Assembly (NCBI RefSeq): GCF_000424665.1
Contig: NZ_AUKI01000020.1
Location: 62,001-126,000 of the forward strand
DNA from: Salinimicrobium terrae DSM 17865
GTDB taxonomy: Bacteria > Bacteroidota > Bacteroidia > Flavobacteriales > Flavobacteriaceae
DNA length: 64,000 bases
Direction: 5' to 3'
A model generated the notes under the pieces. That model ran no database searches. It saw only the letters and a program-made list of their open reading frames with translations, and had not been told where the DNA came from. Position 1 is the stretch's first letter, and every line of letters starts with the position of its first letter. The translations under genes were made by a program, and so were the position numbers. Below, piece after piece: positions 32,728 to 42,700 of the stretch.

Positions 32728-35260
32728 ATCAAGAGTTTCCTTTTCCTGGTTGTTTAAAATGGCATGGCGCGATGGTAAAGCCAGCGGACGTAAGCTAATC
32801 CTGTTTATGGCTTCTATCGTGTTAGGGATCGCGGCTGTGGTTTCCATCCAATCCTTTGGGGAAAACCTGAAGGATAATATTGGTCTGCAATCAAAGGCCA
32901 TGATGGGAGCAGATTTTAAGATTGACCTTGACCAGGAACCTACAGAAGATGTTTTGTCTATTATCGACTCTTTAGGCGGTGCCCAGGCAAGGGAAATCGG
33001 TTTTACTTCTATGGCTGCCTTTCCCGGTAAAGACGGTACTAAATTAGTCCAGGTGCGGGGAATTGAGGGCGGATTTCCATTTTATGGGGAACTGGAGACG
33101 ATCCCGGAGGAAGCAGCACAAACCTATCAGCAGGAAGGTGGAGCTTTGGTTGATGTCACCGTAATGACACAGCTGGGTCTTACCACAGATGACAGTATTA
33201 AGGTTGGGGAGGTCATTCTTCCTATTTCAGGAGCTTTACGTTCCATTCCCGGTAGTAATTCCTTTTTTAGTTCTGTAGCACCACCAGCAGTAATCCCATA
33301 TCGATTCATTGAAGAATCTGGCCTGGTTCAAACCGGCAGCCGCATTTCCTATGATTATTACTTTACCGCACCTTCGGGAACAGACCTGGAACGACTGGAC
33401 GAAGTGCTTGATCCACAATTAGATAGACTTGAAGCTGATCTTGATACTCACACCTCCACCAGTGAACGACTGGGAAGACGATATGACAACTTTGGGAAAT
33501 TTCTCAACCTGGTGGCTTTTGTAGCACTGCTGCTGGGATGTGTGGGTATTGCAAGTGCCATTAACATCTACATCAAAGGAAAACTGAGGGCTGTTGCAGT
33601 TCTTAAATGTCTCGGAGCCACAAAACGACAAACCTTTATGATCTACCTGCTTCAAATTGCCGGTATGGGATTTCTTGGTGGGATCATAGGTACTATTGCC
33701 GGTTTAATCTTACAGCAGCTTTTTCCATTATTACTCGAAGATCTGTTACCCGTAGATATTCAAATGGCCTTTAAACCTCAGATTATTCTACTGGGTGTCC
33801 TGCTCGGTATTTTTATGGCAGTGTTATTTGCCCTGGTACCACTTATCGGGACTTTATACATTTCTCCTTTACAGGCTTTAAGAGTGCAAACCAACGGCAA
33901 TAAGAAAAAGGGAAAAGCAGAGCTTGCAGTACTTGGAGGCATTTTTCTATTTATCCTTCTCTTTTCCTATTGGCTCCTCCAGGATTGGAAATATTCTCTG
34001 GCGTTTGTCTTTGGAATAGTTGTGACTTTCTCCATTCTCGCAGGAATAGCTCGTCTATTTATGAAAGTGACAAGGGACAATTTCCCTACCGGCTGGGGTT
34101 TTCCTGCAAGGCAGAGCCTTCAGAATTTATTCCGGCCCCAAAATCAGACTTTAACCCTGGTGCTGGCTATTGGAGTGGGTACTTTTTTAATAAGTACTCT
34201 CTATTTTACTAAAGACCTTTTACTTGCCCAGGCTTCTCTCGAAGGGCAGAATAACAGTCCGAATATGATCCTGCTAGATGTGCAGGCGGGCCAGGAAAAA
34301 GAAGTGGAACAAACTATTAGGGATAGTGGAAATCCAGTGCTGGATGACATACCAATCGTTACTATGCGGGTACAGAGCATCGATGGAAGAACTGTTAACC
34401 AAATACGGGAAGATTCAACATCGGGCATTAATCGCTGGGTACTTAATCACGAATTCAGGGTGACTTATCGTGATGCTCTTTCAGATTCTGAGGTGCTGAC
34501 TTCCGGAGAATGGGTTCCGGAAGTTGAAGAGCCAGACCTCATCCCTATATCGGTAAGCGATAATTTTGTGGAAGATGCCCTGGTTAGTCTGGGAGATCGT
34601 ATTTCATTCAATGTTCAGGGAGTTGTGATGAATACAGAGGTCCGTAGTATTAGAACTGTGGACTGGAGCCAAATGCAGCCAAACTTTACAATTGTCTTTC
34701 CAAAAGGTGTTTTGGAAAGTGCACCACAATTCAGGGTTATTACTACCAAGGTTCCCAATGAAGACGCCAGTGCCGCTTTGCAACAGGAACTGGTTAGACT
34801 TTTCCCCAATATTTCGATCCTGGACCTGCGGCAAATCATAACTGTAGTTGAAGGTCTCCTTAATAAAATTGCATGGCTTATTAATTTTATGGCCTTTTTT
34901 AGCATCATTACCGGGATCATTGTGCTTCTTGGAGCAGTGCGCACAAGCAAGTTCCAGAGGATCAAGGAGAGTGTTTTACTAAGAACTTTAGGTGCCCGCA
35001 GTAACCAGATTCTAAAGATTCTTGCTCTGGAGTATTTTTACCTGGGAGCACTGGGAACCTTATCGGGGATATTGCTCTCCTTAATTAGCAGCCAGTTATT
35101 GGCCTGGTTGTTATTTGATACTGCTTTTGTGCCCTCGATTTTTCCGTTACTGGTACTTTTCCCGGCAATTACAATCCTGGTCATTTTCATTGGCCTTACC
35201 AACAGTATCAGTGTTATTAAAAGTCCGCCGTTAGAAGTACTTAGAAAAGAAAGTTATTAA
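32714..35260 (+). CDS. ABC transporter permease, FtsX-like with two repeats (YbbP type)
   Basis: An 848-residue inner-membrane protein: an N-terminal helix (about 25-47), a large periplasmic domain (about 50-260), three helices of the first FtsX domain (about 265-395), then two or three more helices, a second periplasmic domain (about 500-690), and a second FtsX domain near the C-terminus (IITGIIVLLGAVRTSKFQRI, LRTLGARSNQILKILALEY). This is the organisation of YbbP. It lies in one operon with the ATPase at 32044. It probably moves a hydrophobic molecule or works mechanically rather than transporting small solutes. Confidence 0.93.
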   Translation: MSSNKSRVSFSWLFKMAWRDGKASGRKLILFMASIVLGIAAVVSIQSFGENLKDNIGLQSKAMMGADFKIDLDQEPTEDVLSIIDSLGGAQAREIGFTSMAAFPGKDGTKLVQVRGIEGGFPFYGELETIPEEAAQTYQQEGGALVDVTVMTQLGLTTDDSIKVGEVILPISGALRSIPGSNSFFSSVAPPAVIPYRFIEESGLVQTGSRISYDYYFTAPSGTDLERLDEVLDPQLDRLEADLDTHTSTSERLGRRYDNFGKFLNLVAFVALLLGCVGIASAINIYIKGKLRAVAVLKCLGATKRQTFMIYLLQIAGMGFLGGIIGTIAGLILQQLFPLLLEDLLPVDIQMAFKPQIILLGVLLGIFMAVLFALVPLIGTLYISPLQALRVQTNGNKKKGKAELAVLGGIFLFILLFSYWLLQDWKYSLAFVFGIVVTFSILAGIARLFMKVTRDNFPTGWGFPARQSLQNLFRPQNQTLTLVLAIGVGTFLISTLYFTKDLLLAQASLEGQNNSPNMILLDVQAGQEKEVEQTIRDSGNPVLDDIPIVTMRVQSIDGRTVNQIREDSTSGINRWVLNHEFRVTYRDALSDSEVLTSGEWVPEVEEPDLIPISVSDNFVEDALVSLGDRISFNVQGVVMNTEVRSIRTVDWSQMQPNFTIVFPKGVLESAPQFRVITTKVPNEDASAALQQELVRLFPNISILDLRQIITVVEGLLNKIAWLINFMAFFSIITGIIVLLGAVRTSKFQRIKESVLLRTLGARSNQILKILALEYFYLGALGTLSGILLSLISSQLLAWLLFDTAFVPSIFPLLVLFPAITILVIFIGLTNSISVIKSPPLEVLRKESY

Positions 35261-35403
35261 AATGGCAAGTATTGCCCGACTTTAAGTGGGAGTAAGTGCA
35301 AAAGAGCAGAATTGATTTGTAGAAATAGCATCATTCAAAACCTATCTGTTTTCTTATTGTACTTCTTCTGAAATCCCGAACTTTGAACAAATCTGAAATT
35401 GCT

Positions 35404-36411
35404 ATGTCCCGAAATAATGAACCTAAACCATATTCCATTCTCGAACTTGCCAGTGTGGGTGTTAATTCGTCAATAAAACAAACTTTTGACAATAGCCTTG
35501 ACCTTGCGCAAAAGGCAGAAGATATGGGTTATCACCGGTTCTGGCTGGCCGAACACCATAATATGAAAAGCATCGCCAGCTCGGCTACTTCAGTTTTGAT
35601 AGGACATATTGCGGGAGGCACAAAAAAAATAAGAGTAGGAAGCGGCGGGATCATGTTGCCCAACCACTCCCCGCTCATAGTTTCAGAACAATTTGGAACT
35701 TTGGGTTCCCTATATCCCAACAGAATAGATCTTGGCCTGGGCAGAGCTCCGGGAACAGATCAGGTTACTGCACATGCCATAAGGAGTGACCGCATGCAGG
35801 CGGTATATAAGTTTCCGGAAGAGATAAGTCAGATTCAGCAGTATTTTTCCGTAGAAAATAAAGATTCCCAGGTACGTGCTACTGTGGCCGAAGGAGTAAA
35901 CGTTCCAATTTATGTTCTTGGTTCCAGCACCGACAGTGCACACGTAGCTGCCGAAAAAGGTTTGCCTTACGCCTTTGCAAGTCACTTTGCTCCCGCACAG
36001 TTATTTGAGGCGCTCAATATCTATTACAACAAATTTCAGCCGTCCAAATATCTTGAAAAACCATATACCATTGGTTGCATAAACGTTATTGCAGCCGATA
36101 CTGATGAAGAAGCGGAAGATATCTCAACCACACTCTTAAGAATGATGCTGGGAGTAATGACCGGGAAAATTGACTATATGCAGCCTCCCGTTAAAATGAA
36201 TGTGGAGTTGAGAGAACTTGCCGCAAATCCTGCTTTTGAAAGGATGCTTAAATACGCCTTTGTTGGCAGCAAGGAAACTGTGAAAAAGAAAACTTCAGAA
36301 TTTCTTGAAAAAACAGAGGTCAATGAAGTCATGGTCGCCTCTCATATCTACCATCATGAAGACAGGTTAAAGTCTTACGGAATCTTTTCCGAACTCATGA
36401 AAGACTTTTAA
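35404..36411 (+). CDS. Luciferase-like flavin-dependent monooxygenase (LLM class)
   Basis: A 335-residue TIM-barrel protein of the bacterial-luciferase superfamily. Typical stretches: YSILELASVG at the first strand, HRFWLAEHHNMKSIASSATSVLIGHIAGGT, RVGSGGIMLPNHSPL, GLGRAPGTD and YVLGSSTDSAHVAAEKGLPYAFASHF. This is the YhbW-like subclass of unknown substrate. The ATG at 35404 was selected because an upstream TTG at 35383 gives only seven extra codons. FMN use is usual for the subclass. It is followed, 83 bp on, by the PhzF gene in the same direction. Confidence 0.92.
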   Translation: MSRNNEPKPYSILELASVGVNSSIKQTFDNSLDLAQKAEDMGYHRFWLAEHHNMKSIASSATSVLIGHIAGGTKKIRVGSGGIMLPNHSPLIVSEQFGTLGSLYPNRIDLGLGRAPGTDQVTAHAIRSDRMQAVYKFPEEISQIQQYFSVENKDSQVRATVAEGVNVPIYVLGSSTDSAHVAAEKGLPYAFASHFAPAQLFEALNIYYNKFQPSKYLEKPYTIGCINVIAADTDEEAEDISTTLLRMMLGVMTGKIDYMQPPVKMNVELRELAANPAFERMLKYAFVGSKETVKKKTSEFLEKTEVNEVMVASHIYHHEDRLKSYGIFSELMKDF

Positions 36412-36483
36412 TTTTTTGCCTTTTTTGAGAGGTAATGGAAGTTAAAGTAAATATATAGAAAGAAAATCTTCATTGTAATTTTC

Positions 36484-36491
36484 TATTTTTG
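36484..36491 (+). promoter_or_regulatory. -7-like element TATTTTTG abutting the PhzF start
   Basis: TATTTTTG fits TAnnTTTG and ends 3 bp before the ATG at 36495. If used, transcription would start at or inside the start codon. No matching TTG at -33. Confidence 0.3.
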
Positions 36492-36494
36492 GAT

Positions 36495-37283
36495 ATGCAA
36501 TTACACCTTTACCAGATTAACGCATTTACAGATACCATTTTTAGCGGGAATCCTGCTTGTGTGGTACCGCTTTCAGAATGGCTTTCCGATGATTTACTTC
36601 TAAAAATTGCGCAGGAAAATGCAGTTGCCGAAACTGCCTTTTTTGTGGATAAAGGTCACAGTTTCCATCTTAGATGGTTCACCCCCGAAATGGAGATGGA
36701 CCTGTGCGGACACGCAACTCTTGCGGCGGCTCATGCCCTAAAGGAAATTAGAAAATATCCGGGTAAAAATATCATTTTTGAAACTCAAAGCGGAGAATTA
36801 CAAGTAAGCGTTAACGATGGGAATTACATTCTCAATCTACCAAATAGAAACCCGACTTTCACCGAGCTTCCGGAACTCTTACAAAAATCCCTGAACATCC
36901 AGCCACAGGAAGTGCTTAAAGCACGGGACTTCTTCTTGATCTATTCCAATGAAGAGGAAGTAAGAAAAATTAGAATAGATCGTAATTTTTTTGACCAACT
37001 CGAATTGGGAACAGGAGGAGTAATAGTTACTGCAAAAGGAACAGAATGTGACTTTGTTTCCCGCTTTTTCACTCCGGGCGCTATAGTTTTTGAAGATCCT
37101 GTAACCGGTTCTGCTCATTGTTCTCTCACCCCTTACTGGAGTGAAAGGCTGAACAAACAGGAAATGCAGGCAAGGCAATTATCAGAACGTGGCGGGCACC
37201 TGTTTTGTAAAAATCTTGGAGACAGGGTTGAAGTAGGAGGCGGCGCCCGTACCTATTCCATAGGAAAACTATGGACAGAATGA
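36495..37283 (+). CDS. PhzF-family protein
   Basis: A 262-residue protein with the PhzF two-domain fold: LYQINAFTDTIFSGNPACVVPL at the N-terminus, QENAVAETAFFV with the conserved catalytic-position Glu, WFTPEMEMDLCGHATLAAAHAL, and FEDPVTGSAHCSLTPYW near the end. PhzF proper isomerises dihydrohydroxyanthranilate in phenazine synthesis, but no phenazine genes are nearby, and most single-copy PhzF-like proteins have another, unknown isomerase role. The ATG at 36495 gives MQLHLYQINAF, the family's usual start; a TTG two codons upstream is less likely. Confidence 0.93.
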   Translation: MQLHLYQINAFTDTIFSGNPACVVPLSEWLSDDLLLKIAQENAVAETAFFVDKGHSFHLRWFTPEMEMDLCGHATLAAAHALKEIRKYPGKNIIFETQSGELQVSVNDGNYILNLPNRNPTFTELPELLQKSLNIQPQEVLKARDFFLIYSNEEEVRKIRIDRNFFDQLELGTGGVIVTAKGTECDFVSRFFTPGAIVFEDPVTGSAHCSLTPYWSERLNKQEMQARQLSERGGHLFCKNLGDRVEVGGGARTYSIGKLWTE

Positions 37284-37332
37284 AATTACCGGAAAACCTG
37301 CAGTATGAATTTTTTAGTTACCTGAGTTAAAT

Positions 37333-38124
37333 TTACAGATCCTGTTGTGCAATATCCTCTTGTAAAAGCAAAGCTGCGCATAAGGAAGACAGTAGTAATC
37401 TTTCTGAAGGATCGTCGGTATGAAGATAAACTTCTCCATTGTCAATCAGAGAAACCGCTGCAACCGACTCTCCTTTGCTGTTGAAGATCTCATACCCTAT
37501 AGATCCAGCGATAATCTTTTCAACTCCTTTTTTTCCATTTATATGAGTAATAGGTTGCAGCGCATAGAACTTCTCTTCTGTGAGGGCAAAGAAACCGGAA
37601 TAATCTTCGGGTGTGATTTGTGCTGCATGATTGTCGAGCAGCAACTGCCATGGCTTTACTTCATCATTCAGAAAAACCTGAAGGTAAAATAAGTTCTCAG
37701 AAAACCCCGAGCCTCCAAAAATGTCTTCCAATATATTTATTACAGAATTTGGGTTGTCTCCTATTTGAAGGTCTTCAGCATGAAATTCTGAAACAGCGTA
37801 TACATCTGCAGCATTTCCGAAGGGATCTGAGAGAGAAAAATAGAAAGACTGTTCACTATCTGCATAATCCATCGCCACCAGGTTTGGATATGAAGGATCT
37901 GCAACCTGTCCGCTTATGAGATCAACTCTCGTATTACCACTGCGGGTCCAGGAACGTTTAACGGACGAGGTCTTATAGTCACCAAATTTTAATTTTTGAT
38001 TAATAAGAAGCCCCTGCCGACCTTTAACAGGAAAAGCATTGGTTTCAGAAACCGAAAGTGCGGGTTTCACGGGAGCACACGCAATAAGCAAGAGTGCTAA
38101 AAAAAGAAAGGAGATTTTTTTCAT
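37333..38124 (-). CDS. Lipoprotein of unknown function
   Basis: MKKISFLFLALLLIAC is a lipoprotein signal with the lipidated Cys at residue 16. The mature 247 residues have no recognised domain. They include KGRQGLLINQKLKFGDYKTSSVKRSWTRSG, which looks like a beta hairpin region, and a C-terminal part resembling a small all-beta fold. In Bacteroidota such proteins usually sit on the inner face of the outer membrane. It converges on the PhzF gene and is 142 bp from the phosphorylase gene, so it may be transcribed after it. I give no function. Confidence 0.72.
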   Translation of the reverse strand: MKKISFLFLALLLIACAPVKPALSVSETNAFPVKGRQGLLINQKLKFGDYKTSSVKRSWTRSGNTRVDLISGQVADPSYPNLVAMDYADSEQSFYFSLSDPFGNAADVYAVSEFHAEDLQIGDNPNSVINILEDIFGGSGFSENLFYLQVFLNDEVKPWQLLLDNHAAQITPEDYSGFFALTEEKFYALQPITHINGKKGVEKIIAGSIGYEIFNSKGESVAAVSLIDNGEVYLHTDDPSERLLLSSLCAALLLQEDIAQQDL

Positions 38125-38266
38125 AAAACAAGAAATATCTTGTAATACGAAGAAGCAGAAAAAATGTTACACTAAAATGCCATTTGTGAATACTTAATAA
38201 TTTTCAGTCGTCACTACTCCCCTAATCTCTTGCTTTTACCCACTCTGAAAAATTCCTATTCTTTAT

Positions 38267-40777
38267 TTAATTAGGAATTTTGACCGGCTCAACTTTCCAG
38301 ATCTTTTCACAATAATCCCGAATTGATCGATCTGCCGAAAATTTTCCCATCCTTGCGACATTAAGAATAGATCTTTTGGTCCATTCTTTCTTGTCCTTCC
38401 ATACCTTAAAAACCTCTTCTTTTTCTTTACAGTAAGAATCGAAATCCTTGAGAAGCTGATAGGTATCCTGCTGAAGTAAATTATCATATAGTGGTTTAAA
38501 TAACTCAGTGTCTCCACCGGCAAGTTCACCGGACACCAGAAAATCCAGAACCTTTTTCAAATTACCGCTCTCCTGATAGTATTTGTAAGGCCTGTAACCC
38601 TCCCGACGAGTTTTTTGTACCTCCTCTGTTGTCTGTCCAAACAAAAAGAAATTCTCCTTTCCTACTTCCTCAAGAATCTCAACATTGGCTCCGTCCAAGG
38701 TTCCTATAGTAAGTGCTCCATTGAGTGCAAATTTCATATTCCCGGTACCCGAAGCTTCTTTTCCGGCCATAGAGATTTGTTCAGAAAGATCGGCAGCAGG
38801 ATATACCCTTTGGGCTTGTTTGACATTAAAGTTTGGCAAAAATACTACTCTGAGGTATTTATTCGCCTCTTCATCATTGTTCACCAGTTCGGCCACAGCC
38901 GTGACAAGTCTAATGATTAACTTTGCCATAAAGTATCCAGGAGCTGCTTTTCCCGCAAAGATAAAAGTTGAGGGTGCGATATTCTCTGTCTTTCCATCTT
39001 TTATCCTTAGATAAAGATCAATAATGTGCAGCAATTTGAGGTGCTGCCTTTTGTACTCGTGAATCCTTTTTACCTGTACATCAAACAACATTTCTGGATC
39101 TACTTTAACTCCTGAATGCTCTTCCAGAAAGGATGCGAGAAATTTTTTATTCTGGAATTTTACTTCCCTCCAACGCTGTTGGAAGTTTTCATCTTCAGCA
39201 AACTTCTCCAGTTCCTTAAAACTTGAAAGCTCGGTAAGCCATTCCTGCCCAATCTTTTCAGAAATTAGGTCTGCTAAACCGGGATTGCTTACTGCCAGAA
39301 AGCGACGGTGTGCCACCCCGTTTGTCACATTAGTAAATTTATCGGGCCAAAGATCGGCAAAATCATTAAGTACCTGCGATTTCAGCAAGCGCGAGTGCAG
39401 TTCTGAAACTCCATTTACTTTAAAACTTCCAATGGTTGCGAGATGGGCCATCCTTACCGAAGGTTCCCCTTGATCATCTATAAGAGACATACGTGCGATT
39501 TGATCTCCGCTATAGCCTTTTTCTCTAAGTTCCTCCAAAAAGCGACTGTTGATCTCATAAATAATCTCCAGGTGCCTCGGTAAAATTTTCCCAAGGAGGG
39601 AGACTGCCCATTTTTCAAGAGCTTCGGGAAGCAGGGTGTGATTGGTATAGGCAAAAGTCTGCCGGGTTATATCCCAGGCCTCATTCCAATCTATTTCGTA
39701 TTCATCCACCAACAATCGCATAAGTTCGGCTACGGCGATTGAAGGATGAGTATCATTTAATTGAATGGCGAACTTCTCGTGAAAATTTGCAATTTTCCGC
39801 CCCTGCATTGTGTGCAGGTTAATCATATCCTGTAATGAGCAGGAAACGAAGAAATACTGCTGCTTAAGTCTCAATTCTTTTCCTGAGAGGTTTTCATCAT
39901 TAGGATACAAAACTTTAGTGATGTTTTCGGAACGTAGTTTCTTCTCGACAGCACGATAGTAATCACCTAAATTATACACTGAAAAATCAAAAGACTCCAC
40001 GGCTTCAGCTTTCCAGAGACGCATTATGATCCCGTTACTTTGATAACCAAGAATAGGAGTATCATAAGCTGTACCTTTTATTTCAGTTTCCGGAAGCCAG
40101 TCTACCTGATATCTGTCCTTCCCATCTGTGCCATGCTCTGTTCTTCCACCAAATTTCACCACGTAAGAAATCTCGGGTCGCATGATCTCCCATGGATTGC
40201 CGTTATGTAACCACTTATCTGTGGTCTCCAATTGCCATCCATCTTTAATCTCCTGTTTAAAAATCCCGAATTCATAGCGAATACCATATCCTATTGAAGG
40301 TATTCCCAGTGTTGCCATGGAGTCCATATAGCAGGAAGCAAGACGGCCTAAACCTCCATTGCCAAGTCCTGGTTCAACCTCCTGATCGAGAAGCTGATCA
40401 AGATCTAAATCGAGTTCTATTAAAGCTTCCCTTGTCTCATCCACAATCTCCAGATTAAGCAGATTGTTACCGAGGTGGGGACCTGGAAGATATTCAGCCG
40501 ATAAATAAGCTACTCCACGCGCTCCCTGCTGCGCATGTTTTTCCGTTGACCTCACAAATTGCCGCAGGGCTCTATCTCTTATTGTAAATGCAAGTGCGGT
40601 ATAAAGATCATTATTAGTGGCTACGCCAGGAACTCTTCCAAGATGATAAAAAAGCTTCTGCAGAAAATCCCTTTTTATATCCTCCTTTGTTAATCCAACT
40701 TCACTGGCATTAGTGCCTATGGAAGCAAAATAACTTTCTATAGATCTATTGTGTTCTTTCATAGTTGCTTTTTTCAA
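38267..40777 (-). CDS. glgP: Glycogen/starch phosphorylase
   Basis: It releases glucose-1-phosphate from alpha-1,4-glucan using phosphate and pyridoxal phosphate. The 836-residue length matches the family (E. coli GlgP 815). Visible signatures include YLSAEYLPGPHLGNNLLNL, GLGNGGLGRLASCYMDSMATL, GIRYEFGIFKQ, the substrate region QLNDTHPSIAVAELMR, RIHEYKRQHL and the cofactor-binding site EASGTGNMKFALNGALTIG, where the Lys forms the Schiff base. The start at ATG 40777 gives MKKATMKEHNRS. It lies on the same strand as a glycogen synthase gene 4.5 kb upstream at 45322, separated by three other genes. Its downstream neighbour is a lipoprotein. Confidence 0.97.
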   Translation of the reverse strand: MKKATMKEHNRSIESYFASIGTNASEVGLTKEDIKRDFLQKLFYHLGRVPGVATNNDLYTALAFTIRDRALRQFVRSTEKHAQQGARGVAYLSAEYLPGPHLGNNLLNLEIVDETREALIELDLDLDQLLDQEVEPGLGNGGLGRLASCYMDSMATLGIPSIGYGIRYEFGIFKQEIKDGWQLETTDKWLHNGNPWEIMRPEISYVVKFGGRTEHGTDGKDRYQVDWLPETEIKGTAYDTPILGYQSNGIIMRLWKAEAVESFDFSVYNLGDYYRAVEKKLRSENITKVLYPNDENLSGKELRLKQQYFFVSCSLQDMINLHTMQGRKIANFHEKFAIQLNDTHPSIAVAELMRLLVDEYEIDWNEAWDITRQTFAYTNHTLLPEALEKWAVSLLGKILPRHLEIIYEINSRFLEELREKGYSGDQIARMSLIDDQGEPSVRMAHLATIGSFKVNGVSELHSRLLKSQVLNDFADLWPDKFTNVTNGVAHRRFLAVSNPGLADLISEKIGQEWLTELSSFKELEKFAEDENFQQRWREVKFQNKKFLASFLEEHSGVKVDPEMLFDVQVKRIHEYKRQHLKLLHIIDLYLRIKDGKTENIAPSTFIFAGKAAPGYFMAKLIIRLVTAVAELVNNDEEANKYLRVVFLPNFNVKQAQRVYPAADLSEQISMAGKEASGTGNMKFALNGALTIGTLDGANVEILEEVGKENFFLFGQTTEEVQKTRREGYRPYKYYQESGNLKKVLDFLVSGELAGGDTELFKPLYDNLLQQDTYQLLKDFDSYCKEKEEVFKVWKDKKEWTKRSILNVARMGKFSADRSIRDYCEKIWKVEPVKIPN

Positions 40778-40910
40778 AAAATAAGAAAAAAATAAAAATT
40801 GATAGTACAGATAATTACTTTATAAGATAATATTATGAATATTCTCCTATTTAAAACTTACGAAAACGTTTGATATAAAAATTCCTCCTAATTCGAGTGA
40901 AGTTCTTGCT

Positions 40911-40947
40911 AAAACACCCTTGCCCCGACAGTTCTTGGGGTGCTTTT
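40911..40947 (-). terminator. Candidate terminator after the 478-residue protein gene
   Basis: AAAACACCC on the left pairs with GGGTGCTTTT on the right with one bulged base. It is followed on the minus strand by TTTT and lies 64 bp after the stop at 41011. Confidence 0.45.
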
Positions 40948-41010
40948 GAAAAGATATTTTAGAATCTACTCCAAAAAGGAAGTCTTAAAATAAAATTTCA
41001 GGGACCCGGA

Positions 41011-42447
41011 TCAGTCTTTTGATGTCATAAAAAGTCTCTTCTCTTTTATCATCTCAGTAGTTTTTGGGGGTAACATTTCTTCCCAACCCGTTTGCCCCTC
41101 TAATATCATTTGATGTACTTCTCTGGAATAAATATCAAGAATTTCGGGGTTATAGTCTGTAATATCAACCACCCTTCCGTTGTCTTTAAAAAATTTAAAA
41201 AGCTCCTTCATTCGTGGATGCACCTTAAGGTTCTCACTGGTGATGATTTCACCAGTTTCAGGATCTTTTAATGGATGCAGGTAAACCTTTAGATCCCGGA
41301 AGAACAATTTTCCAAAGGCCTCCAGAATTCCTCCGCTAAGGTGCCGGTAATATTTTTCATCAAACAAGGCTAAAAAAGTATTGATTCCCATGGTTAGTCC
41401 CATTCTTTCAGCAGTGTATTGCGAAAAATATTCTACCACTTTATAATACTCCTGAAAATTTGAAATCATTACCATTTGTCCTAAAGACCCCAGAAGATCG
41501 GCCCGGTCCAGAAAATCCTTCTCATCAATATCCCCTTCAGACCTAAGGTTTGACAAAGTAATTTCAAAAATAACTTTAGTTTTTTCTTTATTTACTTTTT
41601 TCTCGTCAAGAAACAGTTTTAGCGACTGCTCATACATATTCATATTCACCTTGGTTACAGGTCTATAGCTCCCTCTTAGGGTAAGAATATTTTTTTTGTA
41701 TAATTCATTCGCCGGCAGGACGTTGTTTCCGGTAGAGGCAAACATAACCGCCTGGGTCATCCCGTTCTTTACCAGTTGCAGACTCATTAGCCGATTATCG
41801 ACATCTTTGAAAACAGGGCCTGTAAAATTAATCATATCGATTTCGACCTGATCATTATTAAGGTGATCGTACAGATGCTTTAAAAGTTGCTTAGGATTAT
41901 CATATTGATAAAAGGCGCCATAAATAAGATTCGTGCCCATAGTTCCCAGAGTGATTTGCTGTAGGCCTGCATTATTTTCATGGAATTGTACATGAATAAT
42001 AATCTCACTGAATTCTTCTTTAGGACGCGTCTGGAATCTTATTCCCAACCAGCCGTGACCTTTATATTTTTTAGCGAAATCAATGGTAGCAACTGTATTA
42101 GCATAACTAAAGAAGAGTTTATCGGGATGTTTTTCTCTCGAAATTCTTTGTTCAATAAGATCAGTTTCATACCGCAGCATACTTTTTAACCTCGCTTCGG
42201 TTACATACCTTGCGTCCTTTTCGATTCCATAGATAGCATCGCTGAAATCCTTATCATACGCACTCATAGTTTTAGCTATGGTACCCGATGCCCCGCCTGC
42301 CCTGAAAAAATTTCTTACCGTTTCCTGCCCCGCCCCAATTTCGGCAAAGGTGCCGTAAATGTTTTCATTAAGATTTACACGTAGTGCTTTGTTTTTTACG
42401 GAGGGAACCGGATCAAAATCTGACTCATCTTTATCTCTGGATCTCAT
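41011..42447 (-). CDS. Conserved large protein of unknown function (478 residues)
   Basis: An intact, soluble-looking protein with no signal peptide or membrane helix. Notable stretches are AEIGAGQETVRNFFRAGGASGTIAKTMSAYDKDFSDAIYG near the N-terminus, DLIEQRISREKHPDKLFFSYANTVATIDF, and VYLHPLKDPETGEIITSENLKVHPRMKEL near the end. The pattern is that of a well-conserved enzyme rather than a variable protein. Some relatives carry automatic names (TonB receptor or nucleotidyltransferase) that the sequence does not support. It is in the same direction as the methyltransferase at 42701 and the phosphorylase at 38267. I assign no function. Confidence 0.75.
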   Translation of the reverse strand: MRSRDKDESDFDPVPSVKNKALRVNLNENIYGTFAEIGAGQETVRNFFRAGGASGTIAKTMSAYDKDFSDAIYGIEKDARYVTEARLKSMLRYETDLIEQRISREKHPDKLFFSYANTVATIDFAKKYKGHGWLGIRFQTRPKEEFSEIIIHVQFHENNAGLQQITLGTMGTNLIYGAFYQYDNPKQLLKHLYDHLNNDQVEIDMINFTGPVFKDVDNRLMSLQLVKNGMTQAVMFASTGNNVLPANELYKKNILTLRGSYRPVTKVNMNMYEQSLKLFLDEKKVNKEKTKVIFEITLSNLRSEGDIDEKDFLDRADLLGSLGQMVMISNFQEYYKVVEYFSQYTAERMGLTMGINTFLALFDEKYYRHLSGGILEAFGKLFFRDLKVYLHPLKDPETGEIITSENLKVHPRMKELFKFFKDNGRVVDITDYNPEILDIYSREVHQMILEGQTGWEEMLPPKTTEMIKEKRLFMTSKD

Positions 42448-42616
42448 ATTTCCAATTTACTTTTGATTTTAATTTAAGGATTAAATCTGGGGTGAAGAAT
42501 ATTTTTTGATAAGTTCTTTAAAAAAGGTCTGCCTAATGATATCCTCCATTTTTCAATTATTTAAGGCTCGATAATTCTAATTTCCTAAATTTAATCTTCT
42601 TGAAATAAAAAATATA

Positions 42617-42660
42617 AAAAACCTGAACACTACTTCTGAAAGGAGTAGGGTTTTTCTTTT
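42617..42660. terminator. Candidate bidirectional terminator
   Basis: CTACTTC (42630-42636) and GGAGTAG (42642-42648), with outer AACC and GGTT, form a hairpin. T-rich tracts lie on both strands. It lies 41 bp downstream of the methyltransferase stop at 42701. Confidence 0.45.
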
Positions 42661-42700
42661 TCTTTTCTGTGGTAATAGTTTTTCTTTTATTTTCCTAAAG

